NCBI GenBank assembly: GCA_009840355.1
Contig: VXNZ01000011.1
Location: forward strand, 1 to 64,000
Length of the DNA stretch: 64,000 nucleotides
From: Chloroflexota bacterium
Lineage (GTDB): Bacteria > Chloroflexota > Dehalococcoidia > Lucifugimonadales > JADFKI01
Direction: 5' to 3'
In this document: positions 52,344 through 61,020 of the stretch, in pieces
Layout: every line of letters starts with the position of its first letter
Numbering within the stretch: the first letter of the stretch is position 1
Translations under genes and position numbers: made by a program
The notes under the pieces: generated by a model
Seen by the model: the letters and a program-made list of their open reading frames with translations, nothing else
Told to the model about the DNA's origin: nothing
Database searches by the model: none

Positions 52344-53165
52344 TTAACTTCGCACCGCGATGATGCCGAGCCAGCTTCGGGGGACATGCGTGATGTTCAT
52401 CTCTTCGAAGGTTTGGCGCACGCCGGATTGCAGCGCGGCGCTCGCTTCTTTCAGCGGCACGCCGGGCAGCGTCCCTTCGATGAAATCCTGGAAGCCGCTG
52501 ATGTCCAGCCAGCCCTCGATCGGCACCTGCACCGTCTCGATGTCCTGCTTCACGATTGTCATGCCGTGCTTTTCCAGCAGCTCTCGGTACTGATCCACCG
52601 TTAACTGCTTGCGGGATTCGACCTTCTCGGCGCGCGTGGGCTTCAAGCCGTATTCGCGCCGCAGCGTGCGGATAGACTTGAACATCCACTTGCGATAGTA
52701 TTCGAGGCTTTCGGGCGGATGGCTGCCTTCGTAGAACGATGTGTTGAAGGCGAACTTGCCGCCGGGGTTCAGCGACCTCGTTATGTCTTCGAGCAGCGCG
52801 TCCTTGTCCGGGATGTAGTGTATGGCGTTGCAGAACACGACCGTGTCCACCGATTCCCTATTGAGCGATTCGGACAGTCCTTCAACCTGACTGTGGACGA
52901 ACTGGATGACAGAGTCTCCTCTGCCCCTCAGGTTCTCCATCGCCTGTTTGAGCGCGCCGGCGGAATGGTCAACTGCGATGACCACGGAATCGCGGGCGTT
53001 GTTCAATCGTCCGACGATAAGGCTCGTTACGCCGCCCGTGCCACAGGCGAGGTCAACGATGCGTTTGTCTCTGCTAAGGTCCGCCATGTCCACCAAATGG
53101 GCATTTAGCCCTTCATAGAAGGAGTTTTGGGAAAACTTGCTGAACGAATAGTCTTGGGTTGTCAT
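52344..53165 (-). CDS. class I SAM-dependent methyltransferase
   Basis: The 273-residue enzyme has the SAM fold: IVDLACGTGGVTSLIVG (motif I), VVIAVDHSAGALKQAM with the acidic residue for the ribose, SVDTVVFCNAIHYI (motif II) and LNPGGKFAFNTSFYEG (motif III). The C-terminal part (~180-260) is an added helical region that would hold the substrate. AGGAGCGCC precedes the ATG. It is single, and the substrate is unknown. Confidence 0.8.
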   Translation of the reverse strand: MTTQDYSFSKFSQNSFYEGLNAHLVDMADLSRDKRIVDLACGTGGVTSLIVGRLNNARDSVVIAVDHSAGALKQAMENLRGRGDSVIQFVHSQVEGLSESLNRESVDTVVFCNAIHYIPDKDALLEDITRSLNPGGKFAFNTSFYEGSHPPESLEYYRKWMFKSIRTLRREYGLKPTRAEKVESRKQLTVDQYRELLEKHGMTIVKQDIETVQVPIEGWLDISGFQDFIEGTLPGVPLKEASAALQSGVRQTFEEMNITHVPRSWLGIIAVRS

Positions 53166-53286
53166 GGCGCTCCTCCTGATTCTGGCGCTCCACTACGCAG
53201 CGCAATTATAACGGAAATTATGCGCAAAAGGAATTAGCCTGTTCATCCTGCCTGTCCCGTAGATCGAACCGATGTTAGCTGCTATG

Positions 53287-53470
53287 AAGACGATTTCACA
53301 AACGGGGTTTATCCTTGTCATTTCGAGCAACGCGAGAAATCTAAAGTTGGGAACAGGCTGCATTTAACGATCCCTGCCTTCGCAGGGACAAGCTTAAGAT
53401 TCCTCACTGCGTTCGGAATGACATAAAAGTAATGCGGAATGAAGACATTAGGGATTTGTGAAATCGTCTC
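53287..53470. repeat. MITE-like repeat, copy B
   Basis: It begins AAGACGATTTCACAAA and ends TTTGTGAAATCGTCTC. Inside are TTGTCATTTCGAGCAACGCG and CACTGCGTTCGGAATGACA, so it is copy A (13728-13869) in reverse orientation. A ~30-nt extra piece holds the small hairpin TCCCTGCCTTCGCAGGGA. It ends ~42 bp before ccmC and fills most of the gap 53166-53511. Confidence 0.75.
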
Positions 53471-53511
53471 TTGCTATGACAGGCACACGACTTTGTGATA
53501 TATTTTACAAC

Positions 53512-54204
53512 ATGATAGTACGCAACGGACTTCTCGCAGCGAGCGCAGCGCTGATGCTCGTAACGCTCTACATGGTCTTCCTCTGGGTGCCGACCGAGGT
53601 GAATCTCGGCGTATCACAGCGCATCTTCTACTTCCATGTGCCGCTGGGATGGCTTGGCATGTTGTCCATTATCGTGGTCGCGGTGGCGAGCATCACGCAT
53701 CTGGTAACCGGCAGGCAGTGGTGGGATGATCTCGCGTACACTACGGCGGAGATAGGCGTCATATTCGCGAGCCTCATCCTAGTAACGGGCGTCATCTGGG
53801 CGCGCGGCGACCTCGGCTGGTGGTGGACATGGGACGCCAAGCTGACCACGACGCTGGTGTTGTGGTTCATATACATCGGCTACCTGATGGTGCGCGCTTA
53901 TGCCCCGAAAGGGTCGCAGTCTGCGCGGTTCTCATCGGTCATCGCACTCTTCGGCGCTATCGACGCGCCCATAATCTACTTCGCGACCGTGTGGTGGAGT
54001 TCAGCGCACCCGGAATTGAATGTAGGTCCCGCCGCCGCTGAAAGGGATGCTATCGAGTCTGGCAAAATCTACCTGACGCTGCTGGTGTCGGTGCTTGCGT
54101 TCACGGTCTTGTACATACACCTGCTGGTCGAACGATTCCATCTGCGCCGCTCCGAATCCGCGCTCGACGGCCTGCACCAAGCGTTCGCGTCACGCCTATC
54201 CTGA
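53512..54204 (+). CDS. ccmC: cytochrome c maturation heme-handling protein CcmC
   Basis: The ~230-residue protein has six membrane segments. QRIFYFHVPLGWLG carries a heme-ligand histidine and GDLGWWWTWDAKLTTTLVLW is the WWD heme domain; ATVWWSSAHPELN holds the second histidine. It gives heme to CcmE on the outer face. The ATG at 53512 begins the family; the longer frame from 53458 starts inside repeat B. TATATT at 53499-53504 lies 8 bp before the ATG, so the message may have almost no leader. Confidence 0.9.
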   Translation: MIVRNGLLAASAALMLVTLYMVFLWVPTEVNLGVSQRIFYFHVPLGWLGMLSIIVVAVASITHLVTGRQWWDDLAYTTAEIGVIFASLILVTGVIWARGDLGWWWTWDAKLTTTLVLWFIYIGYLMVRAYAPKGSQSARFSSVIALFGAIDAPIIYFATVWWSSAHPELNVGPAAAERDAIESGKIYLTLLVSVLAFTVLYIHLLVERFHLRRSESALDGLHQAFASRLS

Positions 54205-54221
54205 ATATCCTTGTCCTAAAG

Positions 54222-54545
54222 ATGTTAATGCTCCGGAGAAATACCTTGCGAAGCGTCATCATAGCCGCAGCAGCCCTGATAATTCTGACCACAGCCGCGA
54301 TACCCGGCGCTGCCGCGCTCGCCTACGACAGCGGCACGTCAGCCGACGCCATAACGCTCGACACAACGACGGACATACCGGCGCAGCAGCGGCGAGGCGA
54401 GGCGGAATTGCCGTGGCTGTTCGCCGTGTACGCAATCACTTGGGCGGCGTTCTTCGGGTATGTCTTCGTGATGTCTCGCCGTCAGCGCGAGATGCAGCGC
54501 GAAATCGAAACACTCAAGCGCGCCCTAGAAGCCAAGGAAGATTGA
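54222..54545 (+). CDS. ccmD: CcmD family small membrane protein
   Basis: The up to 107-residue protein has a first hydrophobic stretch (SVIIAAAALIILTTAAIPGA), perhaps a signal peptide. It then has a polar stretch and the typical CcmD helix LPWLFAVYAITWAAFFGYVF, followed by a basic-coiled end SRRQREMQREIETLKRALEA. CcmD helps release holo-CcmE. ATG 54222 or TTG 54246 (after CCGGAGA) may start it. It lies between ccmC and ccmE. Confidence 0.7.
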   Translation: MLMLRRNTLRSVIIAAAALIILTTAAIPGAAALAYDSGTSADAITLDTTTDIPAQQRRGEAELPWLFAVYAITWAAFFGYVFVMSRRQREMQREIETLKRALEAKED

Positions 54546-54605
54546 GGGTGCGTAGGGCGTACTGCAACGCGCCGGGTTTTGGCACTGTAAGACAAGCGGA
54601 ACAAT

Positions 54606-55109
54606 ATGACAGAAGACACCATACAACCTGAATTGGAACAAGCCGAAGGTGGATTGTTCGCGTCCAAGGGCAAGTTCATCGCCGCGGCGATAGTGCTGAT
54701 AGGCGCGCTCGGCTACCTAGGCTTCATCGCGTTCCAGAGCGCGACGGTGTATTCCTACACGGTCAGCGAACTCGCGGAGATGGGGCCAACGCCCGACGGC
54801 AAGCTGGTGCGTGTGAGCGGTAGTCTCGTCGAGGATTCGTTTGTGCGCCAGGACGGCTCTACGATAGCGCATTTCCGGCTGACTGATACGGACGCGCAAG
54901 ACGGCGCGCTAATCATCGCCGCGAACTACGAAGGCGTGCTGCCTGACCTCTTCTTCAACCCCCACTCCGAGATAATCCTCGAAGGGCAATACGGCACGGA
55001 CGGCATCTTCCACAGCCAAAACGTGCTGGTAAAATGCCCTTCTAAGTACATCGAAGCCGGCGACGAGTCCACCGGCGACTACAGCGATTACGAAAAGCCG
55101 GCGGCGTAG
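54606..55109 (+). CDS. ccmE: heme chaperone CcmE, CXXXY type
   Basis: The 167-residue protein has one N-terminal membrane helix (FIAAAIVLIGALGYLGFIAF) and an OB-fold domain. GKLVRVSGSLVEDSFVR, FRLTDTDAQ and NYEGVLPDLF are conserved. The heme-binding motif is VKCPSKY (C144, Y148), where the common form is H-x-x-x-Y. The Cys form is known from CcmE of archaea and some anaerobes. It takes heme from CcmC. No ccmF, ccmG, ccmH, ccmA or ccmB is in the window. Confidence 0.87.
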   Translation: MTEDTIQPELEQAEGGLFASKGKFIAAAIVLIGALGYLGFIAFQSATVYSYTVSELAEMGPTPDGKLVRVSGSLVEDSFVRQDGSTIAHFRLTDTDAQDGALIIAANYEGVLPDLFFNPHSEIILEGQYGTDGIFHSQNVLVKCPSKYIEAGDESTGDYSDYEKPAA

Positions 55110-55190
55110 GGACGCATTCTATTCACCGTCCCCTATTCCACTGCTAGACACCGACACTTGCCCGGATCAAAGCACTTTTGAGTTATCATC

Positions 55191-56927
55191 CTAGCCTTCC
55201 GTATTTCCGAGCGAGGGCGTAATCGCGCCGTCCACATACAGCAACTCAAGCGCTTGCATGGCGGCTTGCTCGGCTTGTGTCGCCATTTCCGGCGGGATGG
55301 AGGAGCAGAGGGATGCTATGGCTTCGGATGCGGTGGCTTGTCCGTCTAGGCGGCTTAGCAATTGCGAGACTAGTGCGCTGCAGGGGATGCCTTCGGAATG
55401 CGCGTCCGTTACTAAGCCTACTCCCCAGACGAATCTGTCGTCTTCTAGCACGGGCTGTCGTTGCAGGCGTGCGCCCGCCGCGAGTTGCAGTGGCACGTTT
55501 TGCGGCAAGCCTTGTGCGCGGCGGCGGCGTTCTGATTCGACTGCGGCGACACTGTTGCCGAACGCCGGTGGCAGCATTCCTTTAGACAATGCGACACGCT
55601 CGTAACCGCGCGATGGCTGCCCGGCGACGAGCTGGATGAACGACTGTCGCGGAGTCAATGCGGGGTCGTCGTCGAGCAGACGGCGCGCCTCCCAGAAGTA
55701 CGAATCCGCCGTGCGGTTGCTGGAGTAGAACAGCCGCGCAAGCTCGCGAAAATGCCCGTACTCTCGGTAATACATCTGCTCGTACATCTGCGCGGCGGGG
55801 CTTGCAATCGTTGGGTCTTCGAGCGCGGACGCGACCACGACGGCGGCGAGCGCGGCGTATGTCAGCGCAAGATGCACGCCCGACGAAAACAGCGGGTCGA
55901 TGAAGCAGCCCGCGTCTCCTACCAGTATGTACCCGCGACCGTGCAGCGATCGGCAGCGGTACGACCAGTCGCGTACGACCTCCGGCTCGGTCGCCAACTC
56001 TGCGGATTCCAGCATATTTGCGAGGTATGGCGCGGCGGCTATTTGCGATTGCAGAAAACGCACCGTGCCCTGCTCGCGGATGCCGCGCTGACCCACTTCC
56101 GCGTCCACGACCGCGCCGACGCTCGCCCATCCGTCGCGCAAGGGGATGTGCCATAGCCAGCCGTCCGCCTGCGATTCGATGAGGATATTGCCCGCGTCCG
56201 GCGATGGCAGGCGCGCGCCGCCCTTGTAATAGCCGTACACCGCGAGATTGCGGAAGAAGTCGTCCCACTCGCGCAGCCCCAACTGTCTCGATAACACGCC
56301 GCTCTGCCCGCTCGCGTCAACGACAAAGCGCGCTTGTAGCTCGACTTCCGTCGGAAATGCGCCCGCTTTTACGCCGTCTGTCGGCGATAGGTCGTCCGGC
56401 GATAATTCTCTTGCCGTCGCTCTATCCGCGGCTCTATCCATGGATGATGCGCCGGCGGATGCGCCGTGTGACGATGCGTTATCCATCGGGCGGCAGCGGA
56501 CGGCGGCGGCGGCGCCGTCATTGTCGAAGAGGACGCGCGCAACTTGCCAGCCTTCTCGCACATCGACGCCGGAGCGCCGTGCGTTGTTTAGCAATATGGC
56601 GTCGAATTCGGGACGCCAGACCTGATACGCATGCGGATTGCTGGCGTGCGTCTCGCTGAAGCGCCAACTCCATGGCTCGCGTTCCGTGCCCCAGATCATC
56701 GTCGCGCCGGGCTTAACGGTGAAACGCGCTTTGCGAACTTCATCCATCACGCCGAGGCTTTCCAATATGGGGATGCTGCCGGGCAGCAGCGACTCACCAA
56801 CATGCGCTCGGGGAAAGCGCTCGCGTTCCAGCAGCACGACCGGAAAGCCCATGCGCGCGAGCAGCGTGCTGACGCAAGCGCCCGCCGGTCCGCCGCCGAT
56901 GACTATTACAGGATTGCCAGCCGACAT
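55191..56927 (-). CDS. FAD-dependent oxidoreductase, flavin halogenase-like
   Basis: The 578-residue protein begins VIVIGGGPAGACVSTLLARM (FAD). It has RFVVDASGQSGVLSRQLG, DGWLWHIPLRDGWASVGAVV (the W-x-W-x-I-P motif of flavin halogenases) and GYILVGDAGCFIDPLFSSGV. The catalytic lysine of halogenases (K in the GGG-x-P-K-like loop) is not clear. A low-complexity stretch (DNASSHGASAGASSMDRAAD, about 150-175) is an odd insert. A C-terminal ~90-residue helical domain follows. Halogenase or geranylgeranyl-reductase-type chemistry are both open. Confidence 0.78.
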   Translation of the reverse strand: MSAGNPVIVIGGGPAGACVSTLLARMGFPVVLLERERFPRAHVGESLLPGSIPILESLGVMDEVRKARFTVKPGATMIWGTEREPWSWRFSETHASNPHAYQVWRPEFDAILLNNARRSGVDVREGWQVARVLFDNDGAAAAVRCRPMDNASSHGASAGASSMDRAADRATARELSPDDLSPTDGVKAGAFPTEVELQARFVVDASGQSGVLSRQLGLREWDDFFRNLAVYGYYKGGARLPSPDAGNILIESQADGWLWHIPLRDGWASVGAVVDAEVGQRGIREQGTVRFLQSQIAAAPYLANMLESAELATEPEVVRDWSYRCRSLHGRGYILVGDAGCFIDPLFSSGVHLALTYAALAAVVVASALEDPTIASPAAQMYEQMYYREYGHFRELARLFYSSNRTADSYFWEARRLLDDDPALTPRQSFIQLVAGQPSRGYERVALSKGMLPPAFGNSVAAVESERRRRAQGLPQNVPLQLAAGARLQRQPVLEDDRFVWGVGLVTDAHSEGIPCSALVSQLLSRLDGQATASEAIASLCSSIPPEMATQAEQAAMQALELLYVDGAITPSLGNTEG

Positions 56928-56995
56928 TCAGCCGCCTCACTTATTCCAAACGATTTCGCAAATGGCTTGCATTCTTCGATTTCTCGGGCGATGAA

Positions 56996-57040
56996 AGAGG
57001 GCTTGGCAATGTCGTTATACATACGCTCGCCAAGCCCTCT
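56996..57040. terminator. perfect 12-bp hairpin downstream of the CDGSH gene
   Basis: AGAGGGCTTGGC (56996-57007) pairs with GCCAAGCCCTCT (57029-57040) around 21 nt. It stands 29 bp behind the stop of the CDGSH gene and before the flavoprotein start on the minus strand. No T-run follows, so it may be a factor-dependent terminator or RNA-end stabiliser. Confidence 0.5.
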
Positions 57041-57068
57041 CGCAATACCAAAGGCATAACTCCGCGGG

Positions 57069-57263
57069 CTATGCCTCGAAACCTACCTTCCGGTGCTGGC
57101 CGTCGCAGAAGGGCTTGTTCGCGGACTCGCCGCAGCGGCACAAGAAAACCATGTCGCTGTCGCCGTCAATCGCGACCTCGTTGCCGTCCGCGTCCACAAT
57201 CTTGATGCCGCCCTGCACCATGTAGGGACCATTCTTCCGCGTAGTAACCGTCGTGTCTGCCAT
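57069..57263 (-). CDS. CDGSH iron-sulfur domain protein
   Basis: The 64-residue protein carries CRCGESANKPFCDGQH, the CxCx2(S)x3Px2Cx2DGxH site that holds a 2Fe-2S cluster by three Cys and one His. The first half is a beta-rich part (GPYMVQGGIKIVDADGNEV). AAGGAGGG precedes the ATG. It may carry electrons or sense redox state. It lies upstream of the flavoprotein gene on the same strand and could serve it, though the hairpin between them argues against a strict operon. Confidence 0.9.
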   Translation of the reverse strand: MADTTVTTRKNGPYMVQGGIKIVDADGNEVAIDGDSDMVFLCRCGESANKPFCDGQHRKVGFEA

Positions 57264-57496
57264 TGTACCCTCCTTGTACCTTTCTCGTTTGCACTACATG
57301 CCAATAACCGAACCTTCCATTTCCCAAATTGGAAGGCTTTTCCCCAATAGCCGGATGATGCTCCGGCAGGGGTTTCCGGGGGCTGCGTAGGATTTCGGTT
57401 GCCCCCCTTTCTAGGCTTTTCCCACGGGGGAAGGGACATCTGCGTACCCGGCGGGGCGGCGACTTCGCCTATCCGTGTCTTATCTCATGTCTTACA
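57264..57496. other. intergenic stretch without a gene
   Basis: The stretch lies between the ETF fusion end and the CDGSH start on the minus strand. I see no open frame with coding character and no strong repeat; TTCCCAAATTGGAAGGC at ~57318 holds a small hairpin (TTCC/GGAA). It probably contains the CDGSH promoter. Confidence 0.5.
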
Positions 57497-59386
57497 TTAG
57501 GCGCCGCGAGTTTTCAGTGCTTTGATTAGCGCGGGGACTACTTCGGTGTAATCGCCTACTATGCCGAAGTCTGCAGCGCGGAAGATTGGGGCGCGCGCGG
57601 TGTTGTTGATGGCTACTACCGTGCCTGCCTTGCCTATGCCGACGGTGTGATTGAACACGCCGCTCAGCGCCACGGCGAAATATAGGCTCGGCGATACGGA
57701 TTTGCCGGACAGCCCTATCTGGTACTGGCGCGGCAGCCAACCTAGCTCGGTAACATCGCGGGTCGCTCCCAATGGCGCGTCCAGCGCGTCCGCGAGTTCT
57801 CGCAGCAGCGGCAGGTTTTCGGGACCGCCTATGCCCTTGCCCACACTGACTATCGTATGCGCGTTGTCAAGTTCCGCGCCTTCCGCCGATTCGTCCACGA
57901 CGCGCTCGATGATATGCACTCGCGCATCGCCCAAGCCGTCAATCGATAGTCGCTCTACCACCGCATCGACGCTGCTGTCCGGCACGACGGGCGTCAGCAA
58001 GCCGGGCCGCACGGTCGCCATATACGGCGTTGTGTTCGATAATATCGGCGCGACGATGTTGCCGCCGAATGCGGGCTTGAGCTGCACTAGCCGCCCTTCA
58101 TCGTCCACTTCCAGCCCGATGCAGTCGCCGGTCAGCCCCAGCGACAGCCTGCCCGCCAGCCGCGCCGCGAGTTCTCTGCCCATCACGGTCGAGCCGAGTA
58201 GTACGGCATAAGGACGATGCGTGACTATCGCGTCCGCGAGAACGGCTGTGTACTGCGAAACTTCGTAATCCGCAAGCCGTGCATCCTGCGCAAGCAGCAC
58301 GCGGTCCGCGCCATAAGCCGCCAGCGTGTTCGCGTGGCGCGTGGAGTCGTCCGCAGCATCACCGCCGTCAGCGGGGTTATCGCCAAGCAGCACCGCTTCG
58401 ACACTGGTGTTCAGCGCATCCGCGAGTTCGCAAGATCGCCCGAGCAGTTCAAGCGTAATCGGACGCAATTCGCTGCCCAGCATCTCAGCGAGCACCCAGA
58501 TAGCGCCGACATCGCCGCGTTCTCGGCGTGCGCCGCGTGGAATCGCTGCGCCTGGCTTATCGCTTGCGTTGGTAGTGGCAGCAGCATCGCCGCCGAGTGC
58601 GCCCCGTGCATCGAGATATGCCATCAGTTCGCTTACGGCTTCGTCGGCGGGCTTGTCGCGCACGACTATGCCTTCGCGCTCCGGTTCAATGGAGTAGATT
58701 TCACTGACGGATGTGGGCGATCCGTCTGCGCCGAACACGCTCGCGTCGTCGCTCAGGTCGGCGGCGGTCAGCGTGGCGACAGGCTTTTCTTGCGCCGCCT
58801 GACGCTCTGCGCGGCGCGGGTATATCTCCGGCGCGACATCCTCCGTGACGGTGATGAGCGCGGGCAAGGCACAGCGCACGACATCGTAGCCCTCGTCCGT
58901 GATGCGCTCCGCTTCGAGCGCGATACTATCACCGTCAGCGTTCAGGTCAAGACGGCGCACACCGCTGACTTGCGGCAGATCGAGCATATCGGCGATTTCC
59001 GCGCCTACCTGACCCGTTTCGGCGTCCAGGCTGTTGCGCCCGCAGATAATCAGGTCGTAGTCGTCTTGCGCCAAGGCGAGCGCGAGCGCGCGAGCGGTCG
59101 CCAGCGTGTCGCTGCCTGCGAATGCGCGGTCGTTCAGATGCACAGCGCTGTCCGCGCCCATCGCCAGGCACTGCACCAGCGCGTCACGAGCCTGCGGCGG
59201 TCCCATCGTGAAGACGACTACTTCGGCATCGTGCTGCCGCTTCAGGTTTGCCGCGAGCGACATACCTAGCACATCGAACGGGTTGACCTCACTCGGCACG
59301 CCATCGCGCACCACGCGCCGCGATTCGTTGTCGAACTTCAGCAGCGATACGACGGGCACCTGTTTTATGCAGACGGCTATTTTCAT
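57497..59386 (-). CDS. electron transfer flavoprotein, beta and alpha subunits fused
   Basis: The 629-residue protein starts as ETF beta (MKIAVCIKQVPV, PFDVLGMSLAANL, GRNSLDAETGQVGAEIADML; residues 1-~260). A low-complexity linker (ATTNASDKPGAAIPRGARRE) follows, then ETF alpha (~290-629). The alpha part has IWVLAEMLGSELRPITLELL, LLGSTVMGRELAARLAGRL, the FAD region GLSGKSVSPSLYFAVALSGV and the end RAADFGIVGDYTEVVPALIK. ETFs carry electrons from acyl-CoA and other dehydrogenases to the quinone pool. The fusion guarantees a 1:1 ratio. No ETF-quinone oxidoreductase is next to it. Confidence 0.9.
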   Translation of the reverse strand: MKIAVCIKQVPVVSLLKFDNESRRVVRDGVPSEVNPFDVLGMSLAANLKRQHDAEVVVFTMGPPQARDALVQCLAMGADSAVHLNDRAFAGSDTLATARALALALAQDDYDLIICGRNSLDAETGQVGAEIADMLDLPQVSGVRRLDLNADGDSIALEAERITDEGYDVVRCALPALITVTEDVAPEIYPRRAERQAAQEKPVATLTAADLSDDASVFGADGSPTSVSEIYSIEPEREGIVVRDKPADEAVSELMAYLDARGALGGDAAATTNASDKPGAAIPRGARRERGDVGAIWVLAEMLGSELRPITLELLGRSCELADALNTSVEAVLLGDNPADGGDAADDSTRHANTLAAYGADRVLLAQDARLADYEVSQYTAVLADAIVTHRPYAVLLGSTVMGRELAARLAGRLSLGLTGDCIGLEVDDEGRLVQLKPAFGGNIVAPILSNTTPYMATVRPGLLTPVVPDSSVDAVVERLSIDGLGDARVHIIERVVDESAEGAELDNAHTIVSVGKGIGGPENLPLLRELADALDAPLGATRDVTELGWLPRQYQIGLSGKSVSPSLYFAVALSGVFNHTVGIGKAGTVVAINNTARAPIFRAADFGIVGDYTEVVPALIKALKTRGA

Positions 59387-59517
59387 GGTGACGGGCTTTC
59401 GGGCTGAGGATACTGTGCGAGGTTTCGGGGATGCTTATCGATTAGTCTCTTCCCTATGCAGCGGGCTGACAAGAGTATGCATTGGATTTTGTACCCGATA
59501 TGGCTATGGCGTTATCC

Positions 59518-59545
59518 GTAGGCACGCCCGGCCGGGTGCCCCTAC
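59518..59545. repeat. diverged copy of the 28-bp palindrome
   Basis: GTAGGCACGCCCGG is followed by CCGGGTGCCCCTAC, which is the same layout as the perfect palindrome at 5049-5076 but with three mismatched pairs. It lies in the gap 59387-59671, which otherwise shows no gene. Confidence 0.6.
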
Positions 59546-59671
59546 CGTCGTTGCGCCTCGACCGTCAATCCCAAAGTTAACATACCACAATATGCCATGC
59601 GGAGGGCAGCCATGTAGAAGGGGAAGGGACAATTGGACTTGCGGCTCAAATGCGCCTGTCAACAGTGTCTA

Positions 59672-59968
59672 TCAGTCGCGTATGTTTCGTCGGACGCGGT
59701 CAGTGAAGCCGGCGGGGGCGGTTTGGACGGGCACTTGGTGCAGCACGGCAATGGTCTCACGCATGGTGCGGAAGAACGCCTCGCACAGCGGGCAGCCGCT
59801 TATGTGCAGGCGAATCCGTTGCTCCAACTCGGCGTCCGTCATCTCGCCGTCAATGTATTCCGACGAGTACGCGCGCGCCTCTGCGCAGGCCGGCGGCATC
59901 GCGCCGCGTCCAAACAGGCGCATTATCGGATGAAGTATGCGGCTTTGCACAGACATCATCATTTCCAA
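59672..59968 (-). CDS. zinc-finger anti-sigma factor
   Basis: The 98-residue protein has ACAEARAYSSEYIDGEMTDA and RLHISGCPLCEAFFRTM, the His-x3-Cys-x2-Cys zinc site of ZAS anti-sigma proteins. No membrane segment follows, so it is soluble. It faces away from the ECF sigma gene at 60238, a head-to-head layout in place of the usual operon. It probably binds and silences that sigma factor until an oxidant or another signal acts on the zinc site. Confidence 0.75.
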   Translation of the reverse strand: MEMMMSVQSRILHPIMRLFGRGAMPPACAEARAYSSEYIDGEMTDAELEQRIRLHISGCPLCEAFFRTMRETIAVLHQVPVQTAPAGFTDRVRRNIRD

Positions 59969-60237
59969 GTTCCAGCGCGAGATTTATTCTTTGAGACTAT
60001 CCAAAAATTATGCGATGAAACACCATATCACAGATCCTTGCTCTCCGACGGGCAAAGGGCGAGATTGGTGAGATTGGATTGCAGTATATCAGCAAGCTGA
60101 TACCAAGCCTATAGTAGTGTTTCACTTATACGATGCTCTGAATTACAATTGGATGCAAGCAATTTTACGAGTGAGATTCGGCAAATGGCAACTCGGTCTA
60201 TTCTGTATATCTTGTTTACATCGCCTCGCTGAAGAAT
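59969..60237. promoter_or_regulatory. shared promoter region of the sigma/anti-sigma pair
   Basis: This 269-bp AT-richer stretch drives the anti-sigma gene to the left and the ECF gene to the right. GTTTACATC and TATATCTTG stand near the ECF start. No clear ECF-type -35 (GGAAC) was seen in either direction. No gene is seen inside it. Confidence 0.4.
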
Positions 60238-60777
60238 ATGGACGACTCCGCAAGCCCCGAGCAGCCCATGCAGTTCGACGACATCATCGAGATGTACTCG
60301 GACTTCGTTTACAATGTCGCGTATCGTATGATGGGCAATCCGCACGACGCCGAAGAAGTGTCGCAGGAAGCGTTCTTGTCGGCGTTTCGCGCGTTCGACC
60401 GATTTCGCGGCGAATCTCGCGTTACGACATGGCTGTACCGCATCACCGTGAACGCCGCGCTAATGCGCCTTCGCCGCGAAAAGCGCGCGCGCAGCCTGCG
60501 ATGGGTCGGCATCGAAAACCTCGATGTGCCGAGCTGGGACGAATCGCCGGAGCCGTCCGCGATGATTTCCGAGCTGGGCGAGAAGATTCAGGAAGGCATA
60601 GCGATGTTGCAGCCCGACCTCCGCGCCGCGGTAGTGCTGCGTGATGTCGTAGGCCTGTCCAGCGCAGAATCGGCGGAAGCGCTTGAGATTACATTATCGG
60701 CGCTCAAATCGCGGCTGCACCGCGCGCGCGTGCTGCTGCGCCAGCACTTGGCGGAATATGCACCGGGGCATAGATAG
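60238..60777 (+). CDS. ECF-type RNA polymerase sigma factor
   Basis: The 179-residue protein has region 2 (EMYSDFVYNVAYRMMGNPHD, AEEVSQEAFLSAFRAFDRF, ESRVTTWLYRITVNAALMRL) and region 4 (LQPDLRAAVVLRDVVGLSSA, then AEALEITLSALKSRLHRARV). The order and length are those of group 4 sigma factors. The likely anti-sigma protein is encoded divergently at 59672. Its target genes are unknown; the ATP-grasp/transglutaminase genes begin 240 bp downstream. Confidence 0.9.
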   Translation: MDDSASPEQPMQFDDIIEMYSDFVYNVAYRMMGNPHDAEEVSQEAFLSAFRAFDRFRGESRVTTWLYRITVNAALMRLRREKRARSLRWVGIENLDVPSWDESPEPSAMISELGEKIQEGIAMLQPDLRAAVVLRDVVGLSSAESAEALEITLSALKSRLHRARVLLRQHLAEYAPGHR

Positions 60778-60806
60778 GGGCAGGTTCGTAGGCAGGGTCT
60801 TTCGGT

Positions 60807-60904
60807 TGTCACCCTGAACGAAGTGAAGGGTCTAAAAGCGCCGTGTGGAAACAAGCCTGTCCGTAGTCAACGCGTTTAGATTTCTCGCTTCGCTCGAAAT
60901 GACA
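60807..60904. repeat. TGTCACCCTGAA...TTCGCTCGAAATGACA repeat
   Basis: The right half (TTAGATTTCTCGCTTCGCTC then GAAATGACA) is identical to copy A, while the left half is TGTCACCCTGAACGAAGTGA. The outer TTCACAAA arms are missing. It lies between the ECF gene and the ATP-grasp gene; the gap 60778-61020 shows no gene. Confidence 0.65.
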
Positions 60905-61020
60905 TGAATAATCGAAAAGCCCTGAATATGCCGTCGTGTTGTTCTCGCAATACGATACATACGTGTAACATGTCTGCTGTATCATGAGCGCCGATGATTA
61001 GTTGGCGAATGGAGGCTGGT

